Below are positions 21,136 to 32,290 of a DNA stretch of 64,000 bases, in pieces. Each line of letters begins with the position of its first letter. Within the stretch, counting starts at the first letter, position 1. This stretch comes from Terfezia claveryi. Lineage: Eukaryota; Ascomycota; Pezizomycetes; Pezizales; Pezizaceae. The notes under the pieces were generated by a model. It worked only from the letters and a program-made list of their open reading frames with translations. It searched no databases and was not told the DNA's origin. Location of the stretch: the NCBI GenBank assembly GCA_015179025.1, contig WHUX01000236.1, forward strand, positions 1-64,000. Reading direction: 5' to 3'. Made by a program: the position numbers and the translations under genes.

Positions 21136-21880
21136 CCATTAATACCCCTGCCTCTACTTCCTCTGTTGGCCTTATATTGTATGAATAGGCTCAAAACCAT
21201 GAGGAGACCTTTACCTATATCTATAGTAAATTAGTGCTGAAGGTAGAGCATGCTAGTTTGGTTAGTACAGAGCATGCAAAATTACAAATTGCAGGATCTT
21301 AACTCAGCACACTGAGTAAGTTCTAAGAGCTCTTATTCAATCAGCCAAATCCACCCTATCTATGCCCTCCTCAATCCTCTGAGTTCAACACTCCTCTAGA
21401 GTATCCTCAGTAGTCCCAGAGAGGTTACTAATTACTCTGGAGCTACAATACCCCCTCATTTTGGGCTCTAGGTAGTTGCATTAGCCATGGCGGTATGCTG
21501 GCCTTTCTTGAGGCATTTTAAACTCTTTACACCCTCTATAGCTACCAGATCAGCCTAAGCATTACTGATATATACCAGAGCAGGTGTTGAGAGTACACTA
21601 GGTTAGGCACTAGGTTAGACACTATGTTGGTAGTCTGGATACTATATTGGTAGATACTAAGTTGGACACTAAGTATAGCACTAGAACGGCATGAAACTAA
21701 ACAAAGCCCTAGATTAGGTGTTGAGGAATTTAGAGTAGCTAAGTCGACACTGAGTTGGACTCATGAGTGTGGGGTTGCTGTTGGTTGCTGTGAGGCAGTT
21801 GAAATGGCCTTAGAGGAGGGTAACAAAACCTCCTAGATGGAAGCAACCCATGAAGCCCAAAGGAAAGGTATTAGAACTCT
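21136..21880. other. Spacer between inverted copies of repeat C
   Basis: This stretch has no recognised gene. It contains short runs of gttggacac / gttagacac words around 21600-21760 that look like a degraded tandem array, and a second gagacctttacctatatctata word resembling the repeat C interior. Confidence 0.4.
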
Positions 21881-22430
21881 CAGAGCTATTGGAGACCTTT
21901 CGGCAGTGGCTGAGAATGCTTGGGAAGGGAGTATTGTAGCAGATTGAGATATATGAGAGTTATAATAGCATAAATCATAGAAATATACCTAATTCTGAAA
22001 ATAGCTTATTTTTGAAGCAGTGAGCAGCTTGTAATAATAGCTAACTATTTGCATATATTGTTGCTTGCTGCCCTAGAAGCTGTTTAATCATGAATATAGA
22101 TGTTAGGTAAAGGGCCTTCTCGTAGTGATGAGTTCACCTATATGATACTCACCCTATTGGGGGGGATTTGGAGGGAAGGGTTAGGTATGACAAAGATCAT
22201 GCTGGAGAAGGTGGTATGGGGGTATTGAGTTGAATATGGTAGGATGTGAGGGTAACCATGTTGTAGAGCATATTTGCTTCCATAGTAGTGAATATAGCCA
22301 GAATCAGCAGAGTCATAATATATTACGAGATGTGGCCAGGGATGTTGCTGCTGGGGGGTTGCAGGGATTGTCATAAGATAGTGGCTGATCACTACTAGGT
22401 TGCGAATGGTACTATTGTAGCTGTTTTGGG
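21880..22430 (-). repeat. Repeat C, copy 2, inverted
   Basis: On the minus strand it matches copy 1 from attcgcaacctagtagtgat through the uninterrupted site gactctgctgattc to the block ending near the caatagctctgagag word. It is the empty-site reference for both the element B insertion (at ctctg) and the 250-bp MITE. An open minus frame at 22138-22464 shows no known motif and has stops in copy 1, so I do not call it a gene. Confidence 0.8.
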
Positions 22431-22479
22431 CTCTATCTATATTATTGAAATACAATAGGACCACTCTATCTACAATATA

Positions 22480-23565
22480 ATAAATAATGAAAGTAAAGTA
22501 GATATATTTTGTAATAGGGCTGTTAGATAGAAATTATGCAACTACAATACTTTAGTAATCTTTCTTCTTACTATTATTTTCTTTACCTCCCAGGTAGTAG
22601 CTCTTAAAAATATGACTACCTCAAATCAACTAGTAGTTAAAGAACTAAGAGACAATTCTAAATATATTAAAAATAGTATTTATTTCCTTTATTAGTAATT
22701 AAAAAATAATAAGAGGGATATTGAAAGAATCCTTAATGCTCTTTTTATTTACTTATAATAATAGCTTTAATAATAATAGTAATAATAGTAATAGTAATAA
22801 TAACAATAATAACAACAGACTATAAAACATAAAAAAGTAGCTTTCTAATAGTCTCTTTAAGAAAAAACCCCTACTCTATAGGCTACCTCTAAGACTCAAG
22901 TAGATAACTAGATAAAAGTTTAAGGGAAAGGCAAAACAATCTTTGCACAGGCTACAACTATAGCTCCAAAAACACTAGCCTCCTCTTTTCTAAAGAAAAC
23001 TGTACCTCAAGACTAAATAGAAATAGCAATTCCAGCTATAGTAGATAATACAGCTAAAGATATTTCAAAAACCTTACTTTATCTCCATACTATTCTTACT
23101 ACAGACTTAGCTAGATGTAGCAACTACCCTCCCCTTTCTCTCTAAGTATATCTTAGTAAGAAAGATACCATTTTAATTACTATAGCCTCTTATACTCCAG
23201 CTATATTAATTAAGGTAAATATTAAGGCTCTACTTCCCTAAATTTTATTTATCTCTAGAACTACTTGTACTCATATTAATATAAGAAATTCAAAAGTCCT
23301 CTTCCTAATCTATATAGTTCTTGTCCTTATACAAAAACTTACACAATCAACTAATAAATATAAGGAGAAATTTCTTAATATTCTATCTAGCCAAATCACA
23401 GCCAATACAACCTACTCTCTATTTAATATTAAGTTCCTCTATAATAGGAAGTATAAGGAGGCCAGTAAGTCTCAAAGATCTTTTATAACAATTATAGCTA
23501 CCTTCCTCTCTAAACTATACTTTATAATTACAGGTATGAACTTACTAGAAAAAGAAAACTAGTAA
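22480..23565 (+). pseudogene. Tad-like LINE relic, ORF1 part
   Basis: A strongly AT-biased plus-strand region reads, with many stops, like the first ORF of a fungal LINE (gag-like protein with a repeated lysine-rich segment). It ends exactly at the 5-bp target site ctttt of G1 copy 2. The same element continues at 29804 with cysteine-rich and endonuclease blocks, so the two parts are one element split by the gypsy insertion. Confidence 0.6.
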
Positions 23566-23570
23566 CTTTT

Positions 23571-24134
23571 TGTAACGATGGCTCTAGGGACAAGGCGACT
23601 AAGGGGTACACTGGAGCAGTGGTAAGGGGGAATTGCACATGTAGGAGCGCTATGTGTGTGATCTGGGGAAAGGCTAGGGGCAAGGCAAAGGCAGTGCTAG
23701 AGTAATACACACATAGGAACACTACATATATGACCGGGGAAGGCTGGGACGGGGGCAAGGGCAAGAGGCAAGAGAGGCAGAGGGCAAGGGGCATGAGACA
23801 CACGAAGGCAGTTGCCGCGTGTGTTGGAGGGAGGCAGCTATGCTGTAGAGCTATTCATGAGACAAGGGGGTGCACAAGGGAAGTGCATAAGCGTTGGGAG
23901 AGGTAAGGTCCTGTATTGGATATACAAGACATTGGATAGGGATCCAACGATAGGGCGGAGAGAGCAAGCTATATATACAGGCTTCCTTCTTGGCCAAGGC
24001 CACCAGAAGGAATAAGGTTCCCGAGACCCCTTATCTCGGGAACAGAGATAACAATGATATCAGTCAATAATAATGAGAGTCGGATGGAATCCCGTCTGAC
24101 TCTCAAACCTGGCTAGGAAAGGACGGTTGTGACA
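23571..24134 (-). repeat. 3' LTR of G1 copy 2
   Basis: On the minus strand it runs TGTCACAACC to CGTTACA. It contains the TATA-like tatatat run near 23975 and degraded versions of the paired CACACGTAG hairpins near 23640 and 23700. A polypurine tract precedes it. Confidence 0.94.
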
Positions 24135-24329
24135 CTATTCTCCCTTTAGGCTCGGAGCCCCAGCGACGCAAGGCAAGGCGAAAAAACAAACAAACAAGAC
24201 AGGTGAATAACCAATAACCCATAACACAACCCCAACGCTGGAAGTATATACTAACAATAACCATGACAATAATGACAATAACAACCCTAATAACCAATTC
24301 CAGGACGACAAGAACATTATTGGGTGGGG

Positions 24330-24770
24330 CGGGGTTTCTGGAGGTAACGCTAGTGGAACAGGGTGACCAAGTCCTATTCCTTTTTCTAGATCTTCGGCTA
24401 GTTGCCATGTCATCTCCTTGTCCCCCAGCCATTTGACCTTATATTGCAGGCACCCATATCTTCTTTGGGAGTCCAGCACTTCCTCCACCTCCCATTCCTC
24501 CTCACTTTCGATAACTATAGGAGGAGGTGGGGGGTGTTCCTGGCCTGGCAGAGGGTCGCTAGTGGCAGGCTCGATCTCGGAGACATGGATGACTGGGTGT
24601 CGTTTGATGTCCTTGAAGAACCTCAATCGATAGATATGAGTGCCCACAGTAGCCAACACCTTAAATGGACCCAGGAACTTGTGGTCGAGCTTGCGAGATG
24701 GCCGTTCTGTCTGGAAGTGCTGGCTGGAGAGCCACACCTTGTCCCCTGGTTGATATCTGGGGGCTAGCAA
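24330..24770 (-). pseudogene. G1 copy 2 integrase C-terminus and chromodomain
   Basis: The frame carries PRYQPGDKVWLSS, RKLDHKFLGPFKVL, HPVIHVSEIEP and the chromodomain (EEEWEVEEVLDSQRRYG, YKVKWLG, TWQLAEDLE). A frameshift soon after the chromodomain replaces the normal end (compare 1679) with a longer read-through. Confidence 0.92.
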
Positions 24771-26524
24771 CCGTAATCCGTTGGCAAACTCGGTTTGCCT
24801 GGCTTATGTATATTCCAGCTCAGCTTTCAGGGTAGAGTGGAGCTCAGCAATCCCAGCTGCAAACTCCTTGGCTGAGGCATCTTTTTTGGCTTTTTGCAGG
24901 GGCACTAGGGCATCCACGAACCGGGGGTGCCAACCGTAGTTAGCCAGGAAAGGCGAGGTTTTGGAAGATTCTGAGAACTAGTTGTTTGCGGCAAATTTGC
25001 AGGTGGCCAGCAACGAAACCCAGTTATCCTGCTGGTAGTCAATAAAGGCCCACAGATATTGCTCCATAATGACATTCATCCTCTCCAATTGGCCATCCAT
25101 CTGAGGGTGGTATGCGGTTGATAAATATACTTTGATCTCCAAAAGCTTACAGAAGGCTTGCCAGAATTCTGAGGTGAACTGAGGGCCTTGGTTAGATATG
25201 ATGGATTCGGGGAGGCCATGATATCAGAATACATTATTGAGGTAGTGATTGGCTAACTCTGGGGTGGAGAAGGTGTCCCGGCAAGGTATAACATGCCTCA
25301 TTTTCATCAACCGATCTACCACCATCAAGATGGCATTGAACTCTGAATCTTCTGGCAACCCTGTCATAAAGTCTATAGTCAGGTGCAGCCACGGCTGATC
25401 AGGGATATCCAGAGGCTTCAGGGTCCCATACAGGGCATGGTGGACAGACTTAGCAAACTTGCAAACGTGGCAGTTCCATACGTACCACTCCACATCCTTT
25501 CATTGGTCAATCCATGTGTATTCCTTAGCCAGAAGCTCTAATGTTTTAGCCACTCCAGGGTGACCTGCAATCAGGCTGTCATGGTGTTCCTTGATCAATC
25601 GAAAGGGCAGCTCTCCTTCCGACACATACAGCTGTTCGAGGTGGTAGAGGAGGCCTTCCTGGACAGTACACTTGGCTAGGGAGATCTTGGGGTGGCGGCA
25701 CTAGCCAGAATCTACTGTAGTGATAATTTCCTTGGTCAGGGGGTCGTCCTTATATGCCTGTCTCACTAGTTGTTAGAGATCAGCCTCAGCCTCAGCTTCC
25801 GCATCAGCCTTAGCCTCAGCTTCAGCATCAGCCTCAGCATCAGTAAGGACATTGGCCGCCAGGTCAAGGTTTTCGGGCTTCAATACCACCTGATTTTGGT
25901 ATTTTAGCCTTTCATCCCCCCCTTTAGAGAGATCTCCTGATCTTCAGGTTAATGCATTGGGCTTGCCCCCAGCCTTTCCTGGCCAGTATCTGATCTTGAA
26001 GTTGAACCGAGATAAGAACTTTGACCACCTAGCTTGCCTTCGGTTAAGCAGCTTGGTGGTTGTAAAATACTCAAGGTTTTTGTGGTCAGATAATACCTCG
26101 ATGATCCCTTTAGCTGACTCCAGATGTGGTCTCCATTCTTTGAACGCTCGCACAATGGCCATCAGCTCTTTATCATAGATCTCGTAGTTGTACTCAGCCG
26201 GGGAGTGTTTTTTCGAGAAGTAGGCCATGGGGTAGAGGATCCCGTTGACATACTGAGACAAGATCCTCTCGGAGACATAGTCAGAGGCGTCAATTTCAAC
26301 GATACATTCGCTGTCTGGGTCAAAGTGGGCCAGGATTGGTGCTGACAGAAGGCTTCCTTGAGGTTCTAGAAGGCAGATTGGGCTTCTGGATTCCAGTTGA
26401 AACGCCAGTCTTTTTTGCTTAGGGCGGTGAGGGGGGCTATAATCTTTGAATACCCTAGAATGAACCGTCAGTAGAAGTTAGTGAATCCCAGGAAGGCTTG
26501 GACGTCCTTAAGATTTGCTGGGAT
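24771..26524 (-). pseudogene. G1 copy 2 RNase H and integrase, with stops
   Basis: From 26300 downwards come RNase H ([30 protein letters not shown]), an Asp/Ala/Glu-rich linker at 25770-25860, the integrase zinc end (WNCHVCKFAKS), and the core (LTIDFMTGLPEDS). Stops are present at conserved Trp and Gln positions. The acidic linker is longer than in copy 3. Confidence 0.88.
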
Positions 26525-27240
26525 TTACCATTCCTGGACAGTGGTGAGCTTGGTAGGGTCCATCCTGATGCCTTCTGTAGTGATGATTAACCCCAGATAC
26601 TTGACCTCCTGCACATGAAACTCACACTTCTCGGGCTTGAGATACAATCTGGCTTGCTCCAGCTTTTCCAACACCTGCCGGACATGAATCTTGTATTCTG
26701 CTAGGGTATCCGAATAAATCAAAATATCATCGAGGTAAGCCGTGCAGAACATATATAAGAAGTCTCGCAGAGTGTCATTAATAAAGTGTTGGAAAGAGGC
26801 CGGGGCGTTGGTTAAGCCAAAGGGCATGACATTGTACTTGAAGTGGCCATAGTGAGTTCGGAAGGCCGTTTTCTACTCCTCTCCCTCGGCAATCCATACC
26901 AAGTTGTATGCCCCCCTCAAATCCAGTTTGGTGAACCATTTGGCCTTGGAAAGCCTGGCTAATGTCTCCTGGATTAGAGGCAGGGGATACCTGTTCTTGA
27001 TCGTTATCTCGTTCAGCCCCTAATAATCTACACACAACCGTAGAGAACCGTCCAATTTTTTCACAAATAGCACAGGGGCACCCACTGGAGAAGAGCTATG
27101 GCGAATGAAGCTCTTATTGAGGTTTTCCTCTAGGTATTTCTTCAAGGCCTCCAGCTCCACCTGGGACATTCCGTAAAGGGGCCCATAGGGGGGGGTCTTA
27201 CCCTCTACCAGCGGAATTGTGTGGTCATATGGTCAGTGGG
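26525..27240 (-). pseudogene. G1 copy 2 reverse transcriptase
   Basis: The RT reads [49 protein letters not shown] and [18 protein letters not shown], then [10 protein letters not shown], the intact catalytic box near 26735. Stops interrupt the conserved LRLCVDY block and the site after AEGEE. These motifs are those of Ty3/gypsy RT. Confidence 0.92.
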
Positions 27241-27973
27241 GCGCTAGCTTCTCCGCGGCTTTTTCCGAGAACAGATCAATGAACTCATGATATTCATCCG
27301 GGACCATGGACTTCCATTCTTCCTTGGACCATAGCTTATTGATTTTCAGGTTAACTTCGCAGATTGATAAGGTATGGGCTTTCAGCTTGTGCCTTCTGGT
27401 AAGGTAAGTAAAGGCCCCTGCTCTAATGAAGTTGATATCGAGGGATTTTAGTGGGGGGGCTTCTGCCATCACCTGGCTAGGATCCTCTACCGGGGGTGGT
27501 AGGGCACATAATCCTTTAACGGTAGTCTGTGGGGCACCGCAGTGCTTCTCGCAATACCCGCTGTTGAAGTTTAAGGTGTAAGAGCCAAAGTTAATGGAGA
27601 CATCATGCATTCGAAGTCAGGGGATCCCCAGGACAATAGCGTATTTGAGCTTGGTTACAAATATGGGAAGGCTTTCCGAATGGTCTCCAATGGCACTAGG
27701 TAGGCATGTGAAGTCAGTAATAGCCCCGGAAGAGATAGGGCGGCAATAAATAACATCAAGTAGGTGGGGGGTCTTTAGCTTGGCTGTTAGTATCGAATTT
27801 TTATTGACAAAGGTCTGATTAATGAAGGCTATTCCTAAAGCACCACAATCTATGAGAGCTGATATTACCACTGTTTTACCATTGAATTTAACAGTTATTG
27901 GTACTACAAAATGCTTGCCAAACAGGGGAGATTTATCAACAGACAAAGATGCAGGAACAGAAAACGCAGACAA
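27241..27973 (-). pseudogene. G1 copy 2 retroviral-type protease and linker
   Basis: The protease core reads VVISALIDCGALGIAFI. The catalytic Asp is present, but the usual following Ser/Thr is Cys, which may reflect decay. The frame closes with IVLGIP at 27617 and resumes after a stop with MHDVSINFGSYTLNF and a linker to the RT. Confidence 0.8.
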
Positions 27974-28017
27974 AGATAAATGACCTAGAGCTGGTCCCTT
28001 GCTAGTGTCAGTAACTA

Positions 28018-29198
28018 GGCAAGGGACTCTCCTTTTCTCGACTCTTCAACCTCTTCAATCCGTGATTCGGATATGGCGTGGGCAGCCAGGGAGCGGTTCT
28101 TCTGGAGGGGACATGCTACAATGAAGTGGTCCCCCTTTCCGCACGCAATGCACAAACCATTAGTACGGCGGCAGTCCCTTTCTTCCTGAGTGAGGCAGGG
28201 TCTTCCAGACGAGAGATCCCTAGGGGTGGTTCCTCCTGCAACCAATGATGGGTGCGTAGGTTTGTTAGCCGAGGCTGGAACTTGGGCAGGCTTGGGGGTT
28301 GGTTGCTATTGTTGATACTGTTGTGGTGGTTGCTGAGGTGAGCGGGTGGTAGGGTGGAAGGTAGGGTGATGTCTCAACCTAGCCATCCATTGTTCTACCC
28401 TGGATGCCTGGTCGATTAATTCGTTGAGACTCTTAGTCTCTGGGAAGGTGACCATAGCTTGTTGAAGCTTGTCATTTAGTCCCTCCTGGAACTGCTCGAG
28501 CTTTGACTGGTCATTCCACAATACTTCTGCTGCCAGCCTAGAGAACTCTGCCATATATGTGGACAAATCCGAATTATGTTGTTTCAGGGCTCGAAGAGCT
28601 CGGCTAGCCATGTCCACAGCATCGGAGTCCCCAAAAGCCCTGTCTAGAATAGCAAAGAGTGCTGGGATGCCATTCAGCTTAATCCTAGTCTCAAGGACAT
28701 ATGGCTGGATTTGATCTACTGCCTTACCCTCCAGCAAGACAAAGACATAAGCCAATCGGTATTGCTTGGATGGGAATCTAGCTAAGTCCCTATTGAGTTT
28801 GAGGTTTACCGAGTTCTTCCAGACTCGGAGGCGAGCCCTATCTCCATTGAATTTGGGGGGGTTGGAATACTTTCGGTTTTAGCAGTTGGTGTGGAGGGTG
28901 AAGTTGCCGACATAGCGGCCATAGTGCGGTTGAGGGTCTGGATCATAGTTCCCTCGTTGGCCAGATCAATGGTGGCATTGTCGAGGTCGTTTTGGAGTAC
29001 TGTGATTTCTTCATCGGCGGATCTCAGTTTTCGTTCAGCCACGGCTAAGCTATTGCCGAGTTCAGCCCCAATGACATCCATGGCCTCGAAAATGTCGATA
29101 ACCTCTCAATGATAGGCATTCAATTCATTCGGGCCTGAGGGTATAGAGGAGTTCCTCCAGGTTTGAAACCTGACAGCGGGTGGAGGGGTTCCGGACAT
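28018..29198 (-). pseudogene. G1 copy 2 gag
   Basis: The start is MSGTPPPAVRFQTW at 29198, shortly inside the 5' LTR. A TGA at 29106-29108, a frameshift in a run of seven G (28855-28861) and a TAG at 28306-28308 break it. The capsid block follows (RVWKNSVNLKLN, YVFVLLEGKAVDQIQPY, FSRLAAEVLWNDQ). The knuckle CIACGKGDHFIVAC at 28111-28152 fits CX2CX4HX4C. Confidence 0.9.
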
Positions 29199-29234
29199 GA
29201 CAGCGTACCAGTTAGTCGAGAAAATCCAACGTAG

Positions 29235-29798
29235 TATAACGACGGCTCTAGGGACAAGGCGACCAAGAGGTATACTGGGACAGTGGCAAGGGAGAATCGC
29301 ATACATAGGAGTGCTATATGTGTGATCTTGGGAAAGGCTAGGGGCAAGGCAAGGGCAGGACTAGAGTAACACACACATAGGAATGCTACATGTGTGACCG
29401 GGGAAGGCTGGGACAGAGGTAAGGGCAAGAGGCAAGAGAGGCAGAGGGCAAGGGGTACGAAACATGCGGAGGCAGTTGCCACGTGTGTCGGAGGGAGGCA
29501 GCTGTGCTGCAGAGCTGTTCACGAGACAAGGGGGTGCACAAGGGAGGTGTACAAGCATTGGGAAAGGCAAGGTCCTGTATTGGATATACAAGACATTGGA
29601 TGGGGATATAATGAAAGGGCGGAGAGAGTAAGCTATATATACAGGCTTCCTTTCTGGCCAAGGCCACTGGAAGGAATAAGGTTCCCGAGACCCCTTATCT
29701 CAGGAACAGAGATAACAATAATATCAGTCAACAATAACGAGAGTCGGACAGAATCCCGTCTGACTCTCAAACCTAGCTAGGAAAGGACGGTTGTAACA
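29235..29798 (-). repeat. 5' LTR of G1 copy 2
   Basis: It matches 23571-24134 over its whole length. Its internal terminus is TATAAC on the plus strand instead of TGTAAC, one transition. No obvious tRNA-complementary primer site follows it on the minus strand. Confidence 0.93.
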
Positions 29799-29803
29799 CT
29801 TTT

Positions 29804-32290
29804 CAATAAATATTATAAAGCTGAATATATATATCTAGCCTACTACAACTCCATCTATAAGAACTACTTCTAATTTAGACACCTTACTAATATTTGTATA
29901 TATAATGATAAGATTACTAAGTATGTCTATTATATAGGCTACTACTTTTATACTGACTATAAGTGCAATATCTTTAGATGCACTAAAAATTCCTCCTACT
30001 ATTATACTGTCCTTGCCTACACCTTTTATAATAGTTAAGGTAACTACTACTTCTTCAATAAGAAATATCTAATTTGGTTAGTATGATATTCTACCAGTAC
30101 TTTCAGTATAACTTATGTAGCTATAAAAACTAAATTGTGAATAGTTTATAACTAATAAATAACAATATAAGATACTACTTTATCTATATCTTATAATACA
30201 ATATAGGCAAGTTATCTACCACTTTCTAGACTCTTTTTCAAGCAACTACTAAACTAGAATCTAATATTCTCCTAGTTCAAGAACTTCTAATTACAAATAA
30301 GTTACTATCAGATGTACTTGATTTCTATTTATTCTTTTTATAGGGAAATAACTACTATACAGTTATATATATTAGGAGAAATACTTTTTGTTTATCAGTA
30401 ATTATTTTCAAACTATACTATAATTATGTGGTTATCTCTATTATCTTATATAGTAAGGATTATAAACTACAAACTTTTTATATAGCTAATATATACAATA
30501 CTTTTATTTCTTATAACTAGTATATCTATAACACTCCTATATACTTACTTAACTTATTATTCTATGAAATCTTTGTACTATCTAATATAGTGGCTAGCAA
30601 TATGAACAAATACCATCTTAACTAGAACCTAATATACATACTCTTCCAATAGGTATAAAACTTTATTAATATAGTAAAAGAAGCTGAACTACAACTTGCT
30701 AATAAATGAAGTACTTTTACTTCCTTTTTGATTAATAATAAGTTTAAACTAGCTGTTTTAGATTTTATTTTCTTTAATCTAGCTCTCTATTATATTTATA
30801 GCTAGCAAACTTACCTAGACTATATAGTATTTGATCATATTTTAATTTATTTTTCTCTTTCTTTCTTCTATAGCTCTACTCAAACATATTGTAGTTTTAA
30901 TTACAAAAAAACTGACTAGACAGAAATGTCTTTAATACTCCTAATTAAAGTCTTTGTCAACTCTAAATAAGACTTTAATTATCTCTACTATACTATTACT
31001 TCCTACCTAAGAAAATATATATTTAATTGTACTATCTCTAAATAGTCTTAACTATAGTAGAATCCAAATATACCTAATTAAGAATTCCTAGTTTAGAGAA
31101 TTCAGAGCTTAATGTACTAACAAAAATATCTATTATTCTACTTATAATACCTACCTATAAGTAATAGGAAAAGCAATAGTAGATTATTGGAATAAAGTAT
31201 ATAAAAACACTAACCCTTTATTTCTTTAGAATACTGTTTACAAAGTATTCTGAAAACTAGCTACTAGTATCTTAACTATTAGTGGTACAACAATATTTGA
31301 GGATAAAGCAGTAGTTCTTAAGTAGTACCTTTTCTCTTCTCTACCTCTATTAATATCTCATACTCCTTTAATAAATATAATAGGCTATATATTAGTATTA
31401 CTATCAGAAGTCTAAACTACAATTAATATAATATTACTATTTTCTATACCTAGAGACAATATATTCTCTACTTTAGTTTGAAAAGTTCTCTATAATATTT
31501 AACTAAACATTCTTATAATAATGATAAACTGATCTCCCAGCTGCTATATCTTACTTTCTCATCTCTAAAATATCCTATCTATCATTATACCAAAACCTAA
31601 CAAACTAGACTATTTAATCTCTAAAGTATAAAGGATAATTTTTCTATTTCTTATAGTCTCTAAAGTGATTGAACATATTGTACTAAATTGGCTAGTAAAG
31701 TTTATCTCATAATACTTCTTACCTTTTCAGTTTGGAAGTAGAAAAGGTTACTGTCTACTTAATATAGTTTACTTTCTACTAGAAAAGGTAATAAAGGCCT
31801 CACATTAAGGTCTCTTCTTAATTGTACCCTTTTTTGATATTATAAAAGCTTTTAATAAAGTTCTTCATAGCTGACTTACTAAAATTATGATTGAATATAG
31901 TTTTTACTCTTACTTAGCTGACTAAATTCAATTATAGCTTTCTAATAAGTCTGTTAAGACCTCTAATAGTACAGTCTATAAACAATCTTTTACTTCTATT
32001 AGTATTAAAATCCTATAAGGTTTCCCTCTCTTCCTTTTCCTCTTTAATATTTATAGCTCTCAACTCTTCAAATTCAATATATATTATTATATTAACCTTA
32101 ATATCTTCTATATTAATAATTTCTACCTTCTTATCATACTGGCATTATAGGCTATTAATGCTCTTTTCTTCCACAATACTGAGAATAAAATACAGTTTAA
32201 AGCAAACTAAAGTGGTATATATTTTAATATCTTTAAAATAGAACTCTTCCACTTTCCATATAAATAACTTCTCTCTTCTCTTAAGATATA
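29804..32290 (+). pseudogene. Tad-like LINE relic, endonuclease and reverse transcriptase
   Basis: Despite many stops, the plus strand keeps the order of a fungal LINE. It shows a cysteine-rich end of ORF1 (near 29960), an AP-endonuclease-like part (LLVQEL near 30275; ASNMNKYHLN near 30595) and a reverse transcriptase. RT blocks include IIPKPNKLDYLI (31580), PFQFGSRKGYCLLNIVYF (31720) and PFFDIIKAFNKVLHS (31835). The catalytic box reads FYINNFYLL (about 32107), where both Asp have become Asn, the result of GAT to AAT. The element stops near 32290 at another insertion. Confidence 0.78.

Larger units (their letters stand above)
23571..29798 (-). mobile_element. Ty3/gypsy chromovirus family G1 copy 2, complete
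   Basis: This 6,228-bp element has two 564-bp LTRs (23571-24134 and 29235-29798) and the 5-bp target duplication ctttt at 23566-23570 and 29799-29803. On the minus strand the order is gag, protease, RT, RNase H, integrase and chromodomain. Stops that are mostly single C-to-T or G-to-A changes, plus several frameshifts, inactivate it. It is inserted into a far more decayed LINE, so it arrived after most of that decay. Confidence 0.96.

Noticed and set aside
22138..22464. A 108-codon minus frame in repeat C
   Set aside because: The equivalent frame in copy 1 has stops and insertions, and no motif is recognised. It is kept only as part of the repeat.
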